NCBI RefSeq assembly: GCF_020880995.1
Contig: NZ_JAJISD010000003.1
Coordinates: 124,001-188,000 of the forward strand
DNA length: 64,000 nucleotides
Direction: 5' to 3'
DNA from: Reyranella aquatilis
GTDB taxonomy: Bacteria > Pseudomonadota > Alphaproteobacteria > Reyranellales > Reyranellaceae
The position numbers and the translations under genes were made by a program. This document shows positions 18,586-25,805 of this stretch, piece after piece. Position 1 is the stretch's first letter, and every line of letters begins with the position of its first letter. Under the pieces are notes generated by a model that had not been told where the DNA came from, did not search any database, and saw only the letters and a list, made by a program, of their open reading frames with translations.

Positions 18586-18659
18586 TCGAAGGGCCCTTAC
18601 CGATTCGATCGACCGTGCGCGGGAAAGGAGCTGCCTCGGCTGCGCTCGGGACGACGGGG
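18556..18659. repeat. Inverted-repeat element of a second type
   Basis: About 104 bp with inverted ends CCCCGTCGCCCTGAGC (18556-18571) and GCTCGGGACGACGGGG (18644-18659), 14 of 16 positions paired. It contains the block GAAGCGTAGTCGAAGGGC. The left arm supplies the last codons and the stop of the TetR gene. The CCGTCG...CGACGG outer bases recall the 1854 and 9822 elements, but the interior differs. Confidence 0.65.
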
Positions 18660-18666
18660 TTTCTCT

Positions 18667-19176
18667 TCAGGTCGGATCGGGCCGCAGCACGCGGTGCAGG
18701 TCGAGCACCGGTGGCTTGTAGCCGAGTTGCGAGAGCAGCGTGTGGACCTGGGCGCGGTGGTGGGTCTGGTGATTGAAGAAGTGCGGCAGGATCACCGACC
18801 ACGGATCCTCGGTGTCGAAGCCCGAATTGTTGACGTAGCGAACGCTGCCGTGTTCGAAGCCCTCGGGCAGGTTCGCGAAGAACTGCTCGATGTGCCGGTC
18901 CAGGCGCTCGCGCTCGGCGCGGAGGGCGTCGAATTCCTCGAACTGGGTGGCGCCGAGGCCGGTCGAGACGTGCGAGCCGCCCTCGAACCGCGCCATCCAG
19001 ATGCGGTCACCCAGCAGCAGATGGTTCAGCGTGCCGTGCACGCTGCCGAAGAAGGCGCCGAGGTCCCGGCGGTATTCCGCGCCGGACAGCCCGGCGCAGG
19101 CCGCATAGAGGGTCTGGTTGGCCAGCCGGTTGTAGCGGGCGTACTGGGCCCAGGGGCCGGCGGGCGTGTCGGCCAT
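18667..19176 (-). CDS. DinB family protein
   Basis: Protein of 169 residues with a DinB four-helix fold. The metal-site histidines are in SVHGTLNHLLLGDRIWM (His in HLLLGD context) and FFNHQTHHRAQVHTLLSQLG, the HxxxH/HH cluster typical of the family. DinB proteins are nickel/zinc-binding and related to thiol-dependent transferases such as bacillithiol or mycothiol enzymes; the activity here is unknown. The ATG at 19176 is chosen because the preceding DUF1127-like gene ends 8 bp upstream. The two form an operon divergent from a LysR regulator. Confidence 0.85.
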   Translation of the reverse strand: MADTPAGPWAQYARYNRLANQTLYAACAGLSGAEYRRDLGAFFGSVHGTLNHLLLGDRIWMARFEGGSHVSTGLGATQFEEFDALRAERERLDRHIEQFFANLPEGFEHGSVRYVNNSGFDTEDPWSVILPHFFNHQTHHRAQVHTLLSQLGYKPPVLDLHRVLRPDPT

Positions 19177-19183
19177 GTCCGTC

Positions 19184-19315
19184 CTAGCGGGCGGCTGCCG
19201 AGACCCAGCGGACCAGGCCACGCATGAGACCGGCGACGGCGGCACCCCGCATGCGCAGCGCGCGGGCCTCGAAGGCCTGACGTTCGGCGATGGTGGGATA
19301 AGGCGTCGTAAACAT
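19184..19315 (-). CDS. DUF1127-like microprotein
   Basis: A 43-residue reading frame (MFTTPYPTIAERQAFEARALRMRG at the start, ending GLVRWVSAAAR) with a strong ribosome-binding site, GGAGG six bases before the ATG. It is strongly basic, with an amphipathic helix and the IAERxA...R...GLxRxL/V pattern common in alphaproteobacterial DUF1127/YjiS-like small proteins. Related microproteins bind RNA or affect phosphate and carbon uptake, but the family role is poorly known. It is the first gene of an operon with the DinB gene (8-bp gap) and faces a LysR gene across a shared operator. Confidence 0.72.
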   Translation of the reverse strand: MFTTPYPTIAERQAFEARALRMRGAAVAGLMRGLVRWVSAAAR

Positions 19316-19383
19316 TGAAAGACCTCCAAGGGAATGAAACGAACCTAATTCCTTTCTTGAAGGCGGATAATACGGAGTGTTTG

Positions 19384-19401
19384 ACTATCACTTGTGAAAG
19401 T
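19384..19401. promoter_or_regulatory. Candidate LysR operator
   Basis: Imperfect 18-bp palindrome ACTATCACTTGTGAAAGT (14 of 18 symmetric, perfect TCAC-TT-GTGA core) in the 103-bp gap between the divergent LysR gene and the microprotein-DinB operon. It begins 18 bp before the LysR ATG, and a TTGACT -35-like hexamer overlaps its left end. Position and symmetry fit autoregulation plus control of the divergent operon. Confidence 0.55.
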
Positions 19402-19418
19402 ATTTCATTAATGGCGCA

Positions 19419-20357
19419 ATGATCGATCATGCGAGCGAGATGGCGGCCTTCGTCCGGGTCGTTGATTCCAAAGGCTTTTCGGCCGCGGCGCCCAGCCTCG
19501 GTCTGACCCCCTCGGCGGTCAGCAAGCTGGTCACCCGGCTGGAAACCCGGCTGGGCGTGCGGCTGCTGCAGCGCACGACCCGAGCGCTCAGCCTGACCGA
19601 GGAGGGCGAGGCCTTCTATGCGACGGCGCGGCGGATCGTGGGCGAGATCGAGACGCTGGAGAACCAGATCAGCGGCCAGAGCGGCACGCCGCACGGGCTG
19701 CTGAAGGTCACGACCTCGCTGGCCTTCTCGACCCACCAGCTCGCGCCGGTGATCGCGGAGTTCCTCGAGCGCTATCCGCTGCTGCAGCTCGAGCTGATGC
19801 CGACCGACCGCGTGGTCGACATGATCGAGGAAGGCGTCGACATCGCCATCCGCATCGGGCGCCTGGCCGACACCAGCTTCATGGCGCGCAAGATCGGCGA
19901 GGACGTGCGGCTGGTCTGTGCCTCGCCCGCCTACCTGGCGACGCGGCGCGCCCCCCAGCGGCCTGAGGAGCTGATCCGCCACAACTGCATCGTTTCGCGC
20001 GACCGCACCTATCTCAACCGCTGGCCGTTCCGCATCGACGGCGAGGTGCGCGAAATCGAGGTCGCCGGCCGCGTCGCCGTCACCGAGGGCGAGGCGCAGA
20101 TGCGGCTGGCGCTCCAGGGACTCGGGATCGTGCGCCTGACGCGCCTCACGGTTGCGACCGCCATCAAGAACGGAGAGCTGGTTTCGCTGCTGGAAGAGTT
20201 CCGCGGCGAGCAGCCGATCCCGATTCACGCCGTCTATCCACACCGCCGCCATCTCGCCCCCAAGGTGACGGCCTTCATCGACTTCATCGCCGAGAAGTTC
20301 TCGCCGCCGCCGTGGGAGGTGCTAGGCTCCATCCCAAGCAAGGACGCCAAACCGTAG
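19419..20357 (+). CDS. LysR family transcriptional regulator (CrgA/PecT-like group)
   Basis: Protein of 312 residues. A winged helix-turn-helix occupies residues 1-65 (MAAFVRVVDSKGFSAAAPSLGLTPSAVSKLVTRLE), followed by an effector domain (DLRLG-type strand GVDIAIRIGRLADTS). This is the common LTTR group that often regulates a divergent oxidoreductase. Here the divergent genes are a DUF1127-like microprotein and a DinB protein, with an 18-bp palindrome between them. Three same-strand genes follow at short distances (9, 14 and 5 bp), so LysR may head that operon too. Confidence 0.92.
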   Translation: MIDHASEMAAFVRVVDSKGFSAAAPSLGLTPSAVSKLVTRLETRLGVRLLQRTTRALSLTEEGEAFYATARRIVGEIETLENQISGQSGTPHGLLKVTTSLAFSTHQLAPVIAEFLERYPLLQLELMPTDRVVDMIEEGVDIAIRIGRLADTSFMARKIGEDVRLVCASPAYLATRRAPQRPEELIRHNCIVSRDRTYLNRWPFRIDGEVREIEVAGRVAVTEGEAQMRLALQGLGIVRLTRLTVATAIKNGELVSLLEEFRGEQPIPIHAVYPHRRHLAPKVTAFIDFIAEKFSPPPWEVLGSIPSKDAKP

Positions 20358-20366
20358 GGAGAGACA

Positions 20367-20726
20367 ATGGACGCCGAAACGGATCTTTTCGTGCAGGCCT
20401 TCTGGGTCAAGTGCCGCGACGTCATTCGCCCCGAGCTGGACGAAGCCGTCGATGCGCTGCGCGGCGCCGGCCACGAGGCCAACATTTCGACGCAGGAATT
20501 CTCGCCCGACAAGAAGGACCAGCCCGAGGGCTCGCCCCAGCTCGTGCTCACGATTCATCCGGCCGGATCCGCGGCACGCGAGCTTCGCTATCGCGGCGAC
20601 GTACCGACGCGCGAGATTGAAGTCACCGCGACCGGCTGCAAGACCGCGCGCTCCGATCTCTCACTCGTCACCGACGCCAGCGTGAAGAACGACATCGCGC
20701 TCTGCTTCGGTTCGTTGCTCAAGTAA
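20367..20726 (+). CDS. Hypothetical protein in LysR operon
   Basis: Protein of 119 residues not assigned to a family. It is acidic at the N-terminus (DAETDLFVQAFWVKCRDVIRPELDEAVDALRGAGH), followed by beta-rich sequence (PQLVLTIHPAGSA, TREIEVTATG). There is no signal peptide or membrane segment. A GGGAGAG site lies just before the ATG, and the gap to the LysR gene is 9 bp. It may be a small cytosolic accessory protein. Start and frame are well supported by spacing to both neighbours. Confidence 0.6.
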   Translation: MDAETDLFVQAFWVKCRDVIRPELDEAVDALRGAGHEANISTQEFSPDKKDQPEGSPQLVLTIHPAGSAARELRYRGDVPTREIEVTATGCKTARSDLSLVTDASVKNDIALCFGSLLK

Positions 20727-20740
20727 TCGGGGAGGATTCC

Positions 20741-21109
20741 ATGGCCGACGCCATCGACGACCTTTTCCGCCGCTTCGGCAAGGCTTTCAACAAGGCCGAT
20801 GTCGACGCGATCGCCGACTGCGTGACCGAAGACTTCGAATGGCGCCTCAATACCGGCGGTTCGCCGACCGGTCGCGTCCTCAAGGGCAAGGAGGCGCTAC
20901 GCGCGCACTTCGCCGACAAGAGCACGGCGCATCGCGAGGTGCGGTTCTCCGAGGCGAGCATCCATCGCGCCGGCGACAAGCTGTTCGGCACCTTCCGCGC
21001 CACCGGCATCGACCATGCCGGCAAACCCTTCGATCGCTACGGCATCGACCTCTACGAGGTGAAGGACGGAAAGATCACGCTCAAGGACAGCTACATGAAG
21101 GCCGAGTGA
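20741..21109 (+). CDS. NTF2-like/SnoaL-like protein
   Basis: Protein of 122 residues with the cone-shaped NTF2-like fold. It opens with helix IDDLFRRFGKAFNKADVDAIADCVTEDFEWRL, then RVLKGKEALRAHFAD and the terminal strands FDRYGIDLYEVKDGKITLKDSY. The family includes isomerases, hydratases and polyketide cyclases, so only the fold is claimed. GGGGAGG precedes the ATG. It lies between a hypothetical gene and an enoyl-CoA hydratase (5-bp gap), which suggests a role on an acyl or aromatic intermediate. Confidence 0.8.
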   Translation: MADAIDDLFRRFGKAFNKADVDAIADCVTEDFEWRLNTGGSPTGRVLKGKEALRAHFADKSTAHREVRFSEASIHRAGDKLFGTFRATGIDHAGKPFDRYGIDLYEVKDGKITLKDSYMKAE

Positions 21110-21114
21110 TCTCG

Positions 21115-21906
21115 ATGTCGAACGATACCGTCCTCTGGGAGATCGACCGCCGCGGCGTGGCCACCGTCACGCTGAACCGTCCGAAGGTGAACAACGCCTA
21201 CAACGGCGATCTCATCCAGGGCCTGCACGACGCGATGGATTCTCTGGGGGCCGAGAGCAACCTGCGCATCGTCGTGCTGCGCGGCAATGGCAGGCACTTC
21301 CAGGCCGGCGCCGATCTGTCGTGGATCACCGCCGTCGCCAAGCAGTCGCCGGCCGAGAACGAGAAGGTCAGCCGTCTCACCGCCGAAGCCGTGAAGCGGC
21401 TCGACACCTGCCCGGTGCCGACGCTGGCGCTGATCCAGGGCGGATGCTTCGGCGGCGGCACCGGCATCGCCGCGGCCTGCGACGTGGTCGTGGCGCAGGA
21501 GGACGCACTCTTCTCCATCAGCGAGACGCGCTGGGGCCTGATGGCAGGCATCATCCTGCCGCAGCTCTGCCAGGCGATCGGCCTGCGCCAGACGCGGCGC
21601 TACGCGCTGACCGGCGAACGCTTCGGCGCCCACGAGGCGCGCCGCCTCGGCCTGGTGCACGAGGTCTGCCCGGTCGGTGGCCTGGCCGAAGCCGGCGAGA
21701 AGATCGTCGAGTCCGTCCTGATGAACGCGCCGCGTGCGACCACCGCGACCAAACTGCGTTCGCTCGCCTCGGCCCGAGCCTTCATCGACGACGGCGAACT
21801 TCGCGACCTGATCGACGAACACGCCCGCACCCGCCAGCAGGACGAAGCCACCGAAGGCCTCGCCAGCTTCACGGAGAAGCGCAAGCCTGCGTGGTATCCG
21901 GGGTAA
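21115..21906 (+). CDS. Enoyl-CoA hydratase/isomerase family protein
   Basis: Protein of 263 residues of the crotonase superfamily. VTLNRPKVNNAYNGDLIQGL is followed by the oxyanion-hole segments GNGRHFQAGADLSW and QGGCFGGGTGIAAACDVVVAQEDALFSISETRWGL (split here). The second catalytic Glu position is in the SISETRWG segment. It would hydrate or isomerise an acyl-CoA in the cytoplasm; this group includes methylglutaconyl-CoA hydratase-like enzymes. It is the last gene of the LysR-hypothetical-SnoaL operon and is followed by a 141-bp gap containing hairpins. Confidence 0.88.
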   Translation: MSNDTVLWEIDRRGVATVTLNRPKVNNAYNGDLIQGLHDAMDSLGAESNLRIVVLRGNGRHFQAGADLSWITAVAKQSPAENEKVSRLTAEAVKRLDTCPVPTLALIQGGCFGGGTGIAAACDVVVAQEDALFSISETRWGLMAGIILPQLCQAIGLRQTRRYALTGERFGAHEARRLGLVHEVCPVGGLAEAGEKIVESVLMNAPRATTATKLRSLASARAFIDDGELRDLIDEHARTRQQDEATEGLASFTEKRKPAWYPG

Positions 21907-21919
21907 AACCCGTCGTCTC

Positions 21920-22003
21920 CAGCACAGTGCAGACGAAAGCTATCCATCCCTTGTGACCCTGAGCACCGCGAAGGATCTCGCGGCAACCACGGAGTCCTGT
22001 GCT
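21920..22003. repeat. Hairpin-rich intergenic repeat-like segment
   Basis: Between two convergent genes. AGCACAG (21921-21927) pairs with CTGTGCT (21997-22003), enclosing a perfect hairpin CCGCGA-AGGATC-TCGCGG at 21966-21983. The block CCCTGAGCACCGCGAAGGAT resembles small palindromic repeats common in alphaproteobacteria, and the adjoining CCCGTCGTCTC echoes the ends of the 1854 and 9822 elements. It likely acts as a terminator region. Confidence 0.45.
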
Positions 22004-22047
22004 CAGTCCGTCAGGTCCTTCACTTGCGCCCAGGACACCGGTGTTGA

Positions 22048-23184
22048 CTACTCGGCCGCCTGCTTCTGGGCCGTGCGGTCCGGGGTCAGTGTGTAGGTTG
22101 TGAACTGGCGGTTCAGCGCCGGCATCGGGCAGGCTTCGAGATGGCCCTCGGCCGGGCGCATCAGGATCATCGCGGTCGTCGCCGTCGACACGCCGCGGGA
22201 ATTGAGGCGCGGCGGACGGCACACCGAATGGGGCGTGCCCCAGTCGTCGAAGAAGGCCTGGCGGAAATCTTCCAGTGTGAGCTTGCCGCGCTTCGGGGAA
22301 AGCTGGTCGCGCACGCGCTTGTCGCGATAGATCGAGTCCGGGGTCTCGGCGAGACCCGTGTCCTTCACCTTGGCGCGCGCCGAATCGGCGATCCAGTGAT
22401 TGGCGTGGACGTAGAGGCCGCGGTCGGGCGCGATCCAGAAGGTCTCGTCGGGCGCGCACTCGAAGCCGAAGGCCTCGCCGCCGCAGTGGCTGACCGCCAT
22501 ATGGTTCGAGCCGGGCTTGGGCGTCGAGACGATGGTCTGCACCGCATTGGCGAGATGGGCGGCCTCCAGCACCTTGCGGCGGATGAACGGCAGCGGCACG
22601 CCGGGCCCGCGCTGATAGTCGCGCTCGCATTCCAGCGCATTGGCGGTGAGGCCGACGCCGGCCGAGTTGAGGCCCGAGCGCGCGAGGCCGCCCGCTTCGG
22701 TGAAGGTGAGAATATCGGGCCCGTCGTCGCGGCGGATGCGCAGTACCACGCCGGTCTCGGCGCATTCCGACCGCCAGTCCCAGTTCTGGCCATGCAGCAA
22801 GACGCCGTCGGCGCTGGCCTCCGGCAGAGCGAGCGCGGCGGTGCAACCGTCAGAGAAATGCTTGGCGGCCTGCTGCTTGCGCGCCGCGACGACCATCTCG
22901 GTGCGGGCGTTCATCAGCACGACGGCGGCGAAGGGCTCGTTGGCGCCCTCGGCGATGCCGCGCATCTCCTCGACATAGGCCGGATCGAACTTCTCGATCA
23001 GCGGCACCATCGCCTCGGCGCGGCGCTCCAGTTCCTTCCAGTCGACGCCCGACTTGAGCAGCGACTCGGCGTACATCTTCGCACCGCGCTTCAGGCGATC
23101 GGCGGCCGCCTGGCCGTGGATCCGACCCCGCTCCCGGGGACCGCCGGACAGATCGATCAGCGGGAAGGGAGCGTAGTCGGTCAT
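22048..23184 (-). CDS. C45 family peptidase/acyltransferase (Ntn hydrolase)
   Basis: Protein of 378 residues resembling acyl-CoA:6-aminopenicillanate acyltransferase-type Ntn hydrolases. The probable self-cleavage site and nucleophile is Cys114 in SDGCTAALAL, and GQNWDWRSE matches the family's (G/A)QNWDW block. Substrates in the family are amides or acyl groups on amines; the natural substrate here is unknown. It follows the two subunits of a thiamine-diphosphate enzyme (9-bp gap) under a divergent LysR regulator, so it should process a precursor or product of that decarboxylase-like step. Confidence 0.85.
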   Translation of the reverse strand: MTDYAPFPLIDLSGGPRERGRIHGQAAADRLKRGAKMYAESLLKSGVDWKELERRAEAMVPLIEKFDPAYVEEMRGIAEGANEPFAAVVLMNARTEMVVAARKQQAAKHFSDGCTAALALPEASADGVLLHGQNWDWRSECAETGVVLRIRRDDGPDILTFTEAGGLARSGLNSAGVGLTANALECERDYQRGPGVPLPFIRRKVLEAAHLANAVQTIVSTPKPGSNHMAVSHCGGEAFGFECAPDETFWIAPDRGLYVHANHWIADSARAKVKDTGLAETPDSIYRDKRVRDQLSPKRGKLTLEDFRQAFFDDWGTPHSVCRPPRLNSRGVSTATTAMILMRPAEGHLEACPMPALNRQFTTYTLTPDRTAQKQAAE

Positions 23185-23193
23185 GGCAGCCTC

Positions 23194-23820
23194 TTACGGA
23201 TGACCCAGCAGGGCCTGGCGGAAACGGTCCTTGAGATGCGCGCCGTCCTGGGGCGGCATCACGAACTCCAGCTTCTCTACCATGACCTTCACGAGCCGGA
23301 ACACCGGACCCTTCTTGCTGCGGACATCCTTCACCAGATCCGCGACCTCGCTCGAGTCGCGTACCGTCGTTGCGTCGGGAATGCCGCAACCGCGCGCGAT
23401 CATGGCGAGGTCCGTGCCAGCGCCGGAATCGGTCGGGCCGTTGTTGCGCGGGCTGGTGTGGGTGGCCTGGTTGCCGGTCTCGCCGAACTTCTCGTTGTCG
23501 AGCACGACGATCGCCAGGTTCTCCGGCATCTGCGTCGCCACGGTGGCGAGCGAGCCCAGGCTCATCAGCATGTCGCCGTCGCCGGTGATGACCAGCACGC
23601 GCTTGGTCGGCTGCGCCATGGCGAGGCCGAGGCCCATGCCGACCGGCGCGCCCATCGAGCCCCAGAGCGGCATGTTGAGCGGACGGTCGCCGGCGGCGGT
23701 GATGTCCCAATTCGACGAGCCGAGGCCCGCGATGACCAGGAGATTGTCGTCGGCGCCCTCGAGAAGCTGCTTGACCAGCGGGCGGCGCTGCAGGGTGGCA
23801 GCTGACTTGTTGGTGCTCAT
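23194..23820 (-). CDS. Thiamine-diphosphate enzyme, PP-domain subunit (sulfopyruvate/phosphonopyruvate decarboxylase beta-like)
   Basis: Protein of 208 residues carrying only the TPP pyrophosphate-binding domain. The cofactor/Mg motif starts at VLVITGDGDMLMSLGSLAT and ends about 25 residues later at VVLDNEKFGETGNQ. The partner PYR-domain subunit is encoded 1 bp upstream, so the active enzyme should be a heteromer such as ComDE sulfopyruvate decarboxylase or Ppd. No phosphonate or coenzyme M genes lie near, so the 2-oxo acid used is open. Confidence 0.85.
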   Translation of the reverse strand: MSTNKSAATLQRRPLVKQLLEGADDNLLVIAGLGSSNWDITAAGDRPLNMPLWGSMGAPVGMGLGLAMAQPTKRVLVITGDGDMLMSLGSLATVATQMPENLAIVVLDNEKFGETGNQATHTSPRNNGPTDSGAGTDLAMIARGCGIPDATTVRDSSEVADLVKDVRSKKGPVFRLVKVMVEKLEFVMPPQDGAHLKDRFRQALLGHP

Positions 23821-23821
23821 C

Positions 23822-24355
23822 CTACTTCTTCCCGAAATTCTTGATGCCGATCAGCTTCTGACGCAGCAGCACGGCGACGGCCTGGCCGCCGTTGAAGGCC
23901 GAGCGCGCGGCGGCGTCGACCGTGGCCTTCACCTCGTCGGCGGTCTCGACCGAGTAGAGCAGCACGCCCATCGCCTCGAGCACCTTCGGCGTGCCCTGGC
24001 CCATCGGATACTGCCAGGAATTGAACTCGCCCCAGTCGCCGCGCATCGTGATCAGGGTCAGGAACGGGAAGCGCAGCGTCTTGGGCATGCCCATCAGGTT
24101 GATGGTATTGCCGACGCCCGAACTCTGCATCAGCAGCACCGAGCGCTGGCCGCCCAGCCAGGCGCCGGCGGCGAGCGGGATGCCCTCCTCCTCGGTCGTG
24201 AGCGCCAGGGTGCGGATCGAATTCGACCGCTGGCAGGCCTCGATCAGCCGCCCGTGGCCGGCGTCGGGGACGTGATAGACCTGCTTGATGTCGTGGTCCT
24301 GGAAGACCTCGAAAATCTGGTCGCGCCAGTCTGGCTGCGTCGGTGCGGCGGTCAT
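23822..24355 (-). CDS. Thiamine-diphosphate enzyme, PYR-domain subunit (alpha-like)
   Basis: Protein of 177 residues carrying only the N-terminal TPP PYR domain: VYHVPDAGHGRLIEAC, then the cofactor-activating glutamate region ALTTEEEGIPLAAGAWLGG and LMQSSGVGNTINLM. It lacks the central and PP domains, which are supplied by the next gene. This split layout is known for sulfopyruvate and phosphonopyruvate decarboxylases. It is the first gene of a three-gene operon, divergent from a LysR gene with an AT-rich palindrome between them. Confidence 0.85.
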   Translation of the reverse strand: MTAAPTQPDWRDQIFEVFQDHDIKQVYHVPDAGHGRLIEACQRSNSIRTLALTTEEEGIPLAAGAWLGGQRSVLLMQSSGVGNTINLMGMPKTLRFPFLTLITMRGDWGEFNSWQYPMGQGTPKVLEAMGVLLYSVETADEVKATVDAAARSAFNGGQAVAVLLRQKLIGIKNFGKK

Positions 24356-24436
24356 GTTTCTCCCAATCCGGCTCAGGTTCGGCCGGGACCTTAGCTATAA
24401 CGCCAGCGAAACTCGATGACCGTTGGGAATGAACAG

Positions 24437-24453
24437 ATATAACTATATTATAT
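24437..24453. promoter_or_regulatory. Candidate LysR operator
   Basis: AT-rich inverted repeat ATATAA-CTATA-TTATAT, 8 bp before the LysR ATG at 24461 and 82 bp upstream of the divergent TPP-enzyme operon. It stands out from the GC-rich surroundings. The 17-bp size and T-N11-A spacing fit a LysR-type site, or it may also form the -10 region of the regulator. Confidence 0.5.
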
Positions 24454-24460
24454 AGCTCCG

Positions 24461-25393
24461 ATGGAGCTTTCCCAACTTCGCACCCTGATCCACGTCGCCG
24501 ACCTCGGCAGCCTGAGCAAGGCGGCCGACCGGATCGGAATCGCCCAGCCCGCACTCAGCCGCCAGATCCGGATGCTGGAGGAGGAACTGTCGGTCCGCCT
24601 GTTCACGCGGCACGGCCGCGGCATGGTCCTGACGGAAAAGGGACGCGAGATCCTCGAACATGCCACGCGGGTCATGGCCGAACTGGAGGAGATTCGCGCA
24701 ACCGCCTCCGATCTCGACACGCCCCTGCGCGGCCGCATCGCCCTCGGCTTTCCGCCGACCGTGGCCGACATCCTCTCGGTGCCGCTGGTGACGGCGTTCG
24801 GAAGGACACATCCGCAGGTCGAGCTTCGGCTGGTCGGCGCCTACACCGGACACCTGATCGATTGGCTGCACCGCGGCGAGATCGACGTCGCCATCCTCTA
24901 CGATCCGCTGTCGGCCCGATCGCTGCGGACCGAGCCCCTGTTGCTCGAGAAACTGTTCCTGATCGGCCCGACCGGATCGGGGCTTTCCGGCGACCGCTCG
25001 ATCCCGTTCGGCGATCTCGACGGCAAGCGCGTCCTGCTGCCCAGCACGCGTCACGGGTTGCGAACCATCGTGGAGCAATGCGCGATCGAGGCCGGGATCC
25101 GGCTCCAGATCGCCGTGGAGGCGGATTCCTATGCCACGCTGAAGGACCTGGTCCGTCACGGCCATGGCTGGACGATCCTGCCGCTGTCGCCCATCCACGA
25201 AGACATCGCGGCGGGCCGGCTGCTTGCGGCACCTCTCATCGATCCGGCGCCGGTCCGGCAGCTGGTCCTGTCCTATCCGGCGGATCGACCGGTTTCCCGC
25301 CTCACCCGTTTCGCCGGCGACAAGATCGCCGAGATCGTGGCCGACCAGGTCGAACGGAAGATCTGGCCGGGGCAGCTGCTCAGAAGCGCTTGA
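24461..25393 (+). CDS. LysR family transcriptional regulator (Cbl/NAC-like group)
   Basis: Protein of 310 residues. The N-terminal helix-turn-helix is MELSQLRTLIHVADLGSLSKAADRIGIAQPALSRQIRMLEEEL (about residues 1-60), and the effector-binding domain starts near residue 90 (LRGRIALGFPPTVADIL). It resembles regulators of aromatic or organic-acid catabolism such as those near NAC. The divergent operon encodes a split TPP enzyme and an Ntn hydrolase, its likely targets. The 3' end overlaps hemJ on the opposite strand by 14 bp. Confidence 0.92.
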   Translation: MELSQLRTLIHVADLGSLSKAADRIGIAQPALSRQIRMLEEELSVRLFTRHGRGMVLTEKGREILEHATRVMAELEEIRATASDLDTPLRGRIALGFPPTVADILSVPLVTAFGRTHPQVELRLVGAYTGHLIDWLHRGEIDVAILYDPLSARSLRTEPLLLEKLFLIGPTGSGLSGDRSIPFGDLDGKRVLLPSTRHGLRTIVEQCAIEAGIRLQIAVEADSYATLKDLVRHGHGWTILPLSPIHEDIAAGRLLAAPLIDPAPVRQLVLSYPADRPVSRLTRFAGDKIAEIVADQVERKIWPGQLLRSA

Positions 25394-25805
25394 GCACCAC
25401 GAGGAAGACAATGCCGATCATCAGCAGCGTCGGCACCTCGTTCCACCAGCGATAATAGTTGGCGGGTCGGACGTTCCGGTCCGCCGCGAAAGCCGTGCGC
25501 CAGCGCCCGTACAGGTGGTGGATCACGGTGAGGCCACAGACCAGGGTGAACTTCGCGTGCCACCAGCCGGCATGCCACCACTCGCCCTGCCAGGTCAGGG
25601 CCAGGCCGAAGATCCAGGTGAGGATCATCGCCGGGTTCATGATGCCCCTGAAGAGACGGCGCTCCATCACCTTGAAGGTCTCGCTCTGTACCGATCCCTT
25701 CTCGGCATCGGCGTGATAGACGAACAGGCGCGGCAGATAGAGCAGGCCCGCCATCCAGGCGATGACCGAGATGATGTGCAGCGACTTCAGCACCTCGTAG
25801 AGCAT
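25380..25805 (-). CDS. hemJ: Protoporphyrinogen IX oxidase HemJ
   Basis: Integral membrane protein of 141 residues with four helices. It shows the conserved HIISVIAWMAGLLYLPRLFVYH (His and Arg/Tyr of the family) and the basic segment HLYGRWRTAFA. HemJ oxidises protoporphyrinogen IX to protoporphyrin IX in haem synthesis and itself binds haem. The ATG at 25805 overlaps the hemH stop by one base (TGATG), so hemE-hemH-hemJ form one operon ordered by consecutive pathway use. The coding 3' end overlaps the LysR gene on the other strand. Confidence 0.92.
   Translation of the reverse strand: MLYEVLKSLHIISVIAWMAGLLYLPRLFVYHADAEKGSVQSETFKVMERRLFRGIMNPAMILTWIFGLALTWQGEWWHAGWWHAKFTLVCGLTVIHHLYGRWRTAFAADRNVRPANYYRWWNEVPTLLMIGIVFLVVLKRF

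Noticed and set aside
20236-20244. CTATCCACA, similar to a DnaA box
   Set aside because: A single near-match inside a LysR coding region with no cluster or AT-rich segment.
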